Shown here: positions 6,892 through 11,487 of the stretch, in pieces
How positions within the stretch are numbered: position 1 is the first letter of the stretch
Layout: every line of letters starts with the position of its first letter
Assembly: GCA_018714575.1 (NCBI GenBank)
Contig: DVNF01000130.1
Location: 1 to 11,487, forward strand
Source: Candidatus Stercoripulliclostridium merdigallinarum
GTDB taxonomy: Bacteria > Bacillota > Clostridia > Christensenellales > DTU072
Direction of reading: 5' to 3'
DNA length: 11,487 bases
Notes under the pieces: model-generated
Databases searched by the model: none
The model's input: the letters and a program-made list of their open reading frames with translations, nothing else
Told to the model about the DNA's origin: nothing
Program-made: the position numbers and the translations under genes

Positions 6892-7098
6892 ATGAAAGAA
6901 AAGATCCATCCGAATTACAAAGTTGTCGATGTCGTATGCGCATGCGGCGCCAAGTTCAGGGCGGGTACTACCAAAAACGTAGACGTTTTGAAAGTTGATA
7001 TTTGCAATCAATGCCATCCGTTCTATACCGGAAAACAAAAGATCGTCGACGTAGGCGGCAGAGTTGATTCCTTCTATAAACGCTACGGCAAGAAATAA
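6892..7098 (+). CDS. rpmE: 50S ribosomal protein L31 (zinc-binding type)
   Basis: L31 is a small component of the large ribosomal subunit, located at the bridge to the small subunit. The 68-residue protein begins MKEKIHPNY, typical of the family. It keeps the four cysteines of the zinc-binding form: C16 and C18 in VCACG, then C38 and C41 in CNQCHPFYTG. In many bacteria this form is the zinc-replete version and a cysteine-free paralogue replaces it under zinc starvation, but no such paralogue or Zur-like box is visible here. Spacing to the next gene is 66 bp and includes a hairpin terminator. Confidence 0.97.
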   Translation: MKEKIHPNYKVVDVVCACGAKFRAGTTKNVDVLKVDICNQCHPFYTGKQKIVDVGGRVDSFYKRYGKK

Positions 7099-7118
7099 TC
7101 GTTTCTGCAACAAACCGG

Positions 7119-7149
7119 GTAGGTGCAGGCGACTGCACCTATTTTAATA
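7119..7149 (+). terminator. Hairpin with GCGA tetraloop after rpmE
   Basis: AGGTGCAG (7121-7128) pairs perfectly with CTGCACCT (7133-7140), extended by a T-A pair and a G-U pair, around a GCGA loop of the stable GNRA type. A T-rich stretch (ATTTTAATATT) follows. It should end much of the rpmE transcript, leaving a read-through fraction for the downstream operon, since no separate promoter is seen between 7141 and 7164. Confidence 0.75.
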
Positions 7150-7164
7150 TTCACGAGGTTTAAA

Positions 7165-9006
7165 ATGGCACGGAAGAACTGTTCTCCCGTCGGCGGACAA
7201 GCCGTCCTGGAAGGAGTTATGATGCGCGGACCGCATGCGGAAGCCGTTGCAGTCAGAGACCCCGGCGGAGTCGTTCAAATAGAAAGTCGCAGGTTACCCG
7301 AAAAGCCTGCAATCGCCAAGATCCCCGTTATTCGCGGGGTTTGGTCTTTTGTAGTCAGTCTGATAGACGGGTCAAAGACTTTGATCCGTTCAGGCGAGGT
7401 GTACGGCGAAGATCCGGAAGCGGAAGAATCCGCCTTCGAAAAGAAGCTACGCGAAAAATACAAGATCAATCCCGTTAAATTTGCGGCGGTTATAGGCGCT
7501 ATCCTGGGCGTTTTGTTGGCGATCGCCGTTTTCGTGATCGTTCCGACTTACGCGACGAAGGGGTTATATTCTTTGATCAAATTGGATTCACTCAGCCGTT
7601 ATGCAAGGATCCTGATCGAAAACCTGACGATAGGCGTTATTAAAGTGGGTATCTTTTTAATTTACATCGCTTTGGTCGGCAGGTTAAAAGAGATCAAACG
7701 ACTGTTTTCCTATCACGGCGCGGAGCACAAGACGATAGCTTGTTACGAAGCCGGCGAAGAGCTGACCGTCGAAAACGTCAAAAAACACACTCGTTATCAC
7801 GACCGTTGCGGCACCAACTTTATCTTTATCGTCATGATGGTGTCGGTGATATTCAACGCCGTTTTCTTTGCGTTGATAGGTTGGGAACCGTCGAATACGA
7901 TATTGGAAGTTTTGGTCAGAATAGCTTTGATACCCGTTATCGCAGGCTGTTCCTACGAAGTGTTGAAGCTGTTGGCGAAATTCGACAATCCCGTCGTTAG
8001 GGTACTGAAAGCACCGGGTTTGGCGCTCCAAAGGCTGACTACGCGCGAACCTGACGACGGCATGATCGAGGTAGCCGTCGCGGCTTTTAACGAGGCGATG
8101 GCGTTGGAAAACGATCCCGACAGACCCACGCAAACGTTTGTCGTTTTCGTAAAGCGCGAAAATTTGGAACGCGAACTGACGGAGATATTGAAAAATGTCG
8201 CCGGCGACGCCGCCAAAACCGAAAGCAGTTTGATATTGATGCACCTGACCGATACCGAAACGATGTCGGCGTTAAAGAACGTTCGCTTTGTTACGGAGGA
8301 GGTAAAGGAGCGCGCCAAAGCGCTTGCCGAGGAAAGGGCTACGGGGAAACCGTTGCAACACGTTTTAGGCGAAGCGTACTTTTACGGGCGCACGTTTATT
8401 TCGGATAAGCGGGCGTTGATACCCAGGCAGGATTCCGAATTTTTGGCGACGGCGGTTGTCGCCGCAATACGCGATTACGTCGCCGCGGGCAAAGCTCCGG
8501 CGGTATTGGAACTGTGTACCGGTTCGGGCGCGTTGGCGGTGACGGTTTCGCAGGAAGCGGGCGTTCACGTGGACGCGTCGGATATAGATACGGACGCATT
8601 GTCGCTGGCCGATGAAAACGTAAACAAATTCGCTGCCGACGTCGAATTGATAAAAAGCGATCTATTCGACGAGATAGACAAAAAATACGATCTGATATTC
8701 GCCAATCCTCCCTACATTCCGTCGCACGACATAGACGGTTTGGACGCCGAAGTCAAGGACTTTGAACCCAAACGCGCGTTGGACGGCGGCACGGACGGTT
8801 TGGATTTTTACAGGCGCATAGCCGCCGAGTACGGGGCGCATTTAAACGACGGCGGCACGCTGTTGTTGGAAGCGGGTATCGGCGAAGCCGACGCCATAGA
8901 TCGGATATTCGGAATGACTTCCGAGAGAATATCGGATTACAATCAGCCCCCCGTAGCGCGCGTGTTGATTTATCGCAATATCGCGGCAGAAGTAAAACAG
9001 TCCTAA
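7165..9006 (+). CDS. prmC: DUF1385 membrane protein fused to release-factor methyltransferase PrmC
   Basis: A single 613-residue frame joins two proteins that are usually neighbours. The N-terminal half is a DUF1385 (YqhQ-like) protein with GGQAVLEGVMMRG (10-22), hydrophobic segments at about 106-131, 155-172, 219-240 and 246-266, the motif YHGAEHKT (183-190), and the closing TREPDDGMIEVA block near 293-304. The C-terminal half, from about residue 325, is PrmC, which N5-methylates the glutamine of the GGQ motif of release factors: an alpha-helical N-domain ending in GKPLQHVLGE, then IPRQDSE (419-425), the SAM-binding ELCTGSGALAV (449-459) and the catalytic NPPY (514-517). No stop codon, frameshift or convincing internal ribosome site separates them. 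ATG 7165 has CGAGGTT upstream; a GTG at 7123 lies inside the hairpin stem. DUF1385 has no known biochemical role. The gene is followed 19 bp later by prfA. Confidence 0.9.
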   Translation: MARKNCSPVGGQAVLEGVMMRGPHAEAVAVRDPGGVVQIESRRLPEKPAIAKIPVIRGVWSFVVSLIDGSKTLIRSGEVYGEDPEAEESAFEKKLREKYKINPVKFAAVIGAILGVLLAIAVFVIVPTYATKGLYSLIKLDSLSRYARILIENLTIGVIKVGIFLIYIALVGRLKEIKRLFSYHGAEHKTIACYEAGEELTVENVKKHTRYHDRCGTNFIFIVMMVSVIFNAVFFALIGWEPSNTILEVLVRIALIPVIAGCSYEVLKLLAKFDNPVVRVLKAPGLALQRLTTREPDDGMIEVAVAAFNEAMALENDPDRPTQTFVVFVKRENLERELTEILKNVAGDAAKTESSLILMHLTDTETMSALKNVRFVTEEVKERAKALAEERATGKPLQHVLGEAYFYGRTFISDKRALIPRQDSEFLATAVVAAIRDYVAAGKAPAVLELCTGSGALAVTVSQEAGVHVDASDIDTDALSLADENVNKFAADVELIKSDLFDEIDKKYDLIFANPPYIPSHDIDGLDAEVKDFEPKRALDGGTDGLDFYRRIAAEYGAHLNDGGTLLLEAGIGEADAIDRIFGMTSERISDYNQPPVARVLIYRNIAAEVKQS

Positions 9007-9025
9007 AATCCACCAAGGAGTATAT

Positions 9026-10093
9026 ATGTTCGAAAAACTTGAAGCAATACTGAAACGATTCGAAGAGTTGACGACTCTGGTTTCCGACCCGGAAGTAGTA
9101 AAACGCCGCGAGGAGTGGCAAAACCTGGTAAAGGAGCGCGCGTCGTTAGAAGAAGTTGCCGAAAAATATACCGAATATATGAAAAACGAGCAAGAAGCCG
9201 CCGAATGTAAGGAGATGATGTCCGGTAACGACGAAATGGCGGAACTTGCCAAAGCCGAATACGATGAGTTAAAGGAAAAGCGCGAAAAGCTGATAGACGA
9301 ATTAAAGATACTGTTGATCCCCAAGGACCCGATGGACGACAAAAACGTTATTATCGAAATCCGCGGCGGCGCGGGCGGCGAAGAAGCCAGCTTATTTGCC
9401 GGGGATCTGAGGCGCATGTATCACAGGTTTGCCGAAAGGTTGCGTTGGAAGGTGGAGGAGATCAACCTGAACGAAACCGAGCTCGGCGGAGTAAAGGAAG
9501 CCGTATTTATGTTGAACGGCAAAGGCGCTTATTCAAAGATGAAATACGAATCGGGAGTGCACCGCGTGCAACGCGTGCCCGAAACCGAATCGCAGGGCAG
9601 GGTCCATACTTCGACGTGTACCGTGGCGGTATTGCCGGAAGCGGAGGAAGTCGTCATCGATTATAACGAAAAGGATTTCAAGATCGATACCTATCGCAGC
9701 GGCGGCGCGGGCGGACAGCACGTCAACAAGACGGAATCCGCTGTCAGGATCACCCACTTGCCTACGGGTATAGTCGTAGAGTGTCAGGACGAACGCAGCC
9801 AAATCAAAAACCGTGAAAAGGCATGGAAAGTAATGAATTCCAGGCTGTACGACCATTTCCGCTCCGAAAAGGACAAGGAATACGCCGAAAACCGTAAAAC
9901 TCAGGTGGGTACCGGCGACAGATCGGAACGCATCCGCACTTATAACTTTCCTCAAGGCAGGGTGACCGATCACAGAATAGGCTTGACGCTGTATAACTTA
10001 AACGAGTTTATGGACGGCGATATGTTCGAAATGGTCGAGGCGTTGCAGCTGTACGACAGGAACATGAAGCTGGGTAACATAGAGGATAAATAA
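9026..10093 (+). CDS. prfA: Peptide chain release factor 1
   Basis: RF1 recognises UAA and UAG stop codons and triggers peptide release. The 355-residue protein has the RF1-type recognition tripeptide PET (185-187, the PxT motif) in RVQRVPETES. It also carries the peptidyl-hydrolysis motif GGQ (229-231) within GAGGQHVNKTESAVR. The N-terminal region is a long charged helical domain (residues 1 to about 100), as expected. The start ATG has AAGGAG six to ten bases upstream. It follows the DUF1385-PrmC gene by 19 bp, so co-transcription is likely, and Q231 is the residue PrmC would methylate. I see no clear terminator after it. Confidence 0.97.
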   Translation: MFEKLEAILKRFEELTTLVSDPEVVKRREEWQNLVKERASLEEVAEKYTEYMKNEQEAAECKEMMSGNDEMAELAKAEYDELKEKREKLIDELKILLIPKDPMDDKNVIIEIRGGAGGEEASLFAGDLRRMYHRFAERLRWKVEEINLNETELGGVKEAVFMLNGKGAYSKMKYESGVHRVQRVPETESQGRVHTSTCTVAVLPEAEEVVIDYNEKDFKIDTYRSGGAGGQHVNKTESAVRITHLPTGIVVECQDERSQIKNREKAWKVMNSRLYDHFRSEKDKEYAENRKTQVGTGDRSERIRTYNFPQGRVTDHRIGLTLYNLNEFMDGDMFEMVEALQLYDRNMKLGNIEDK

Positions 10094-10164
10094 TTTGCTT
10101 ACAAAGGCGTAATCTTAAAACATAAGCCAAAAAGCCGCAAAGCTTTAAACAGAAAAACGACAGG

Positions 10165-10237
10165 GCGGTACTTATTATAATCATTTATAACCATATATAA
10201 TTTATACCGCTTTGTACCGTTTCGGACGGTACTGCGG
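10165..10237 (+). promoter_or_regulatory. Cluster of CGGTAC/GTACCG inverted repeats and a leader hairpin
   Basis: A hairpin is formed by GTACCGT (10214-10220) and ACGGTAC (10226-10232) around TTCGG. CCGC (10207-10210) and GCGG (10234-10237) can extend it. An upstream GCGGTA (10165-10170) is complementary to TACCGC (10205-10210), so a second, mutually exclusive pairing is possible. TATAAT strings at 10176-10181 and 10196-10201 lie between these arms, with no good -35. No T-run follows, so this is not a simple terminator. It reads like an operator or a leader structure controlling the gene at 10275. Confidence 0.45.
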
Positions 10238-10274
10238 ATCAGATAAAAATCGGGATACAATCAGAGGTGTGATC

Positions 10275-11487
10275 ATGAAGGATAAAATTTTTTATAACGA
10301 GTCGGTAAATTTATTGGAAACGCACAACTTTACTCACGAATTGCAGGACGTAAAGGAACCGCACTTATTCCGTGAAATGTTCGATTACGAATCTGTCCCG
10401 AAAACGCTGTTCAACTTTACTCACGTGCCGATGATGTGCGCCGAGGATATATGGATAACCGATACGACTTTCCGCGACGGTCAACAGGGACAACGCCCCT
10501 TTACGCCCGACGAAATAGTCGATTTGTATAAGCTGATGAGCAAATTGGGCGGCAAGAACGGCTTGATCCGCCAAAGCGAATTCTTTGTGTATTCCGATAC
10601 CGACAAAGAGGCTTTGAAAAGGTGCCTGGATCTGGGATTGAAATTCCCGGAAGTCACCAGCTGGATCCGCGCTACCGAAAGCGATTTTAAACTTGTAAAG
10701 GAACTTGGAATAAAGGAAACCGGCATATTGGTCAGCTGTTCCGACTATCATATTTTCAAAAAGATGAACCTGACGCGCGCTCAGGCGATGGACAAATATT
10801 TGGGTATAGTCAAAATGGCTTTGGATATCGGCATAAAACCGCGCTGCCACTTCGAGGATATTACAAGGGCGGACTATTACGGGTTCGTGGTGCCTTTTGC
10901 TTCGAAGCTGAAAGAATTGATGGACGAAAGCGGTATTCCGATAAAGATCCGTTGCTGCGACACTATGGGCTACGGCGTAACTTATCCCGGCGCCGCTTTG
11001 CCGCGTTCCGTGCAGGGCATCATTTACGGATTAAAACACTACGCGGAGATCCCTTCGGAGCTGTTGGAATGGCACGGTCATAACGATTTTTACAAGGTAG
11101 TCACCAACGCCGCTACGGCTTGGCTGTACGGAGCTTCCGCAGTAAACTGCACGCTCCTTGGTATCGGCGAACGCACGGGCAACTGCCCGCTGGAAGCTAT
11201 GGCTATGGAATATTGTTCGCTACGTGGTAACGACGGCGGCATGAATTTGGAAGTCATAACCGAGATAGCCGAGTATTTCAGCAAAAAGATGGGATACGAC
11301 ATTCCGCCCAGAACTCCGTTTGTCGGAAAGAACTTCAACCTGACCCGTGCCGGCATTCACGCGGACGGCATGATGAAGGATAAGGAGATATACAACATCT
11401 TCGACACCGAAAAGATATTGGGCAGACCTCCGATGGTGGCTATCGATTCCCATTCGGGGCTGGCGGGCATAGCGTTCTGGATTAACG
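10275..11487 (+). CDS. Re-citrate synthase-like HMGL/homocitrate synthase family enzyme (3' end cut by window)
   Basis: The open frame runs from ATG 10275 through the window end, 404 codons without a stop. It belongs to the family of homocitrate synthase, 2-isopropylmalate synthase and HMG-CoA lyase. Motifs: ITDTTFRDGQQ (catalytic DTTFRDGQQ at 63-71), the metal-ligand HGHND (267-271), and GIGERTGNCPLE. The approximately 60-residue N-terminal extension and blocks such as LIRQSEFFVYSD, CHFEDITRADYYGFVVPF and CCDTMGYGVTYPGAALPRSV resemble, from memory, the clostridial proteins shown to be Re-citrate synthases, which condense acetyl-CoA and oxaloacetate in anaerobes. Isopropylmalate or homocitrate synthase remains possible. 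AGAGGTG lies six to twelve bases before the ATG. No leucine or lysine pathway genes are beside it. Confidence 0.8.
   Translation, partial: MKDKIFYNESVNLLETHNFTHELQDVKEPHLFREMFDYESVPKTLFNFTHVPMMCAEDIWITDTTFRDGQQGQRPFTPDEIVDLYKLMSKLGGKNGLIRQSEFFVYSDTDKEALKRCLDLGLKFPEVTSWIRATESDFKLVKELGIKETGILVSCSDYHIFKKMNLTRAQAMDKYLGIVKMALDIGIKPRCHFEDITRADYYGFVVPFASKLKELMDESGIPIKIRCCDTMGYGVTYPGAALPRSVQGIIYGLKHYAEIPSELLEWHGHNDFYKVVTNAATAWLYGASAVNCTLLGIGERTGNCPLEAMAMEYCSLRGNDGGMNLEVITEIAEYFSKKMGYDIPPRTPFVGKNFNLTRAGIHADGMMKDKEIYNIFDTEKILGRPPMVAIDSHSGLAGIAFWIN

Noticed and set aside
7684..8244. 186-codon minus-strand frame inside the DUF1385-PrmC gene
   Set aside because: The plus strand encodes clear conserved motifs here. 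The antisense translation is rich in His, Gln and Arg without a recognisable pattern.
8098..8262. Internal starts that might yield a separate PrmC
   Set aside because: In-frame ATGs at 8098, 8239 and 8263 have no good ribosome site in front, and later ones would cut into the N-domain, so a true fusion is more likely.
8842..9417. 191-codon minus-strand frame across the end of prmC and the start of prfA
   Set aside because: It is serine-rich antisense noise from Glu/Lys/Asp-rich codons of prfA and overlaps two certain genes.
9533..9973. 146-codon minus-strand frame inside prfA
   Set aside because: It is a shadow of the conserved RF1 core, with no independent support.
10094..10160. Possible terminator after prfA (AAAGC / GCTTT near 10128-10147)
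   Set aside because: It has only five weak pairs and no T-run, which is not enough to call.

Overview
The window looks like chromosomal, housekeeping-type DNA from a low-to-moderate-GC Gram-positive bacterium of the class Clostridia (Bacillota). The case rests on the gene set: SpoVG, a zinc-type ribosomal protein L31 beside a DUF1385 protein, PrmC and release factor 1, a PRC-barrel protein, and a homocitrate/isopropylmalate-synthase relative resembling the Re-citrate synthases of anaerobes. Consensus TTGACA/TATAAT-like promoters and GGAGG ribosome sites fit. I cannot name a genus. No mobile element, phage gene, CRISPR array, tRNA or rRNA was seen.

Layout. 1-400 is AT-rich with no convincing gene. 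419-1294 (+) is thioredoxin reductase, facing a PRC-barrel protein (1316-2023, -). That gene is divergent from an acyl-CoA synthetase-like enzyme (2085-3692, +), which ends at a bidirectional terminator shared with spoVG (3827-4087, -). spoVG is divergent from murC (4244-5599, +), which has its own terminator. A medium-chain dehydrogenase-like protein without recognisable zinc ligands follows (5780-6772), with a strong promoter inside a GC-rich dyad. Then rpmE (6892-7098), a hairpin terminator, a fused DUF1385-PrmC gene (7165-9006) and prfA (9026-10093) form the translation cluster. The window closes inside a Re-citrate/homocitrate-synthase-like gene (10275 onward, truncated).

How the genes work together. 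PrmC methylates the GGQ glutamine of release factors, and prfA encodes RF1, so enzyme and substrate are 19 bp apart. MurC feeds peptidoglycan precursor synthesis and SpoVG is linked to septation and regulation. TrxB supplies reduced thioredoxin. The Re-citrate-synthase candidate would supply citrate for 2-oxoglutarate and glutamate synthesis if its substrate is oxaloacetate.

The most unusual points are: (1) PrmC is joined in one frame to a four-helix DUF1385 membrane protein; (2) trxB and the acyl-CoA synthetase have a promoter -10 box exactly six bases before an ATG with no ribosome site, which predicts leaderless mRNAs; (3) the dehydrogenase-like protein has lost its zinc ligands and part of the usual nucleotide-binding glycine motif; (4) repeated CGGTAC/GTACCG arms lie before the citrate-synthase-like gene. 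I see no clear new defence or mobile system here.
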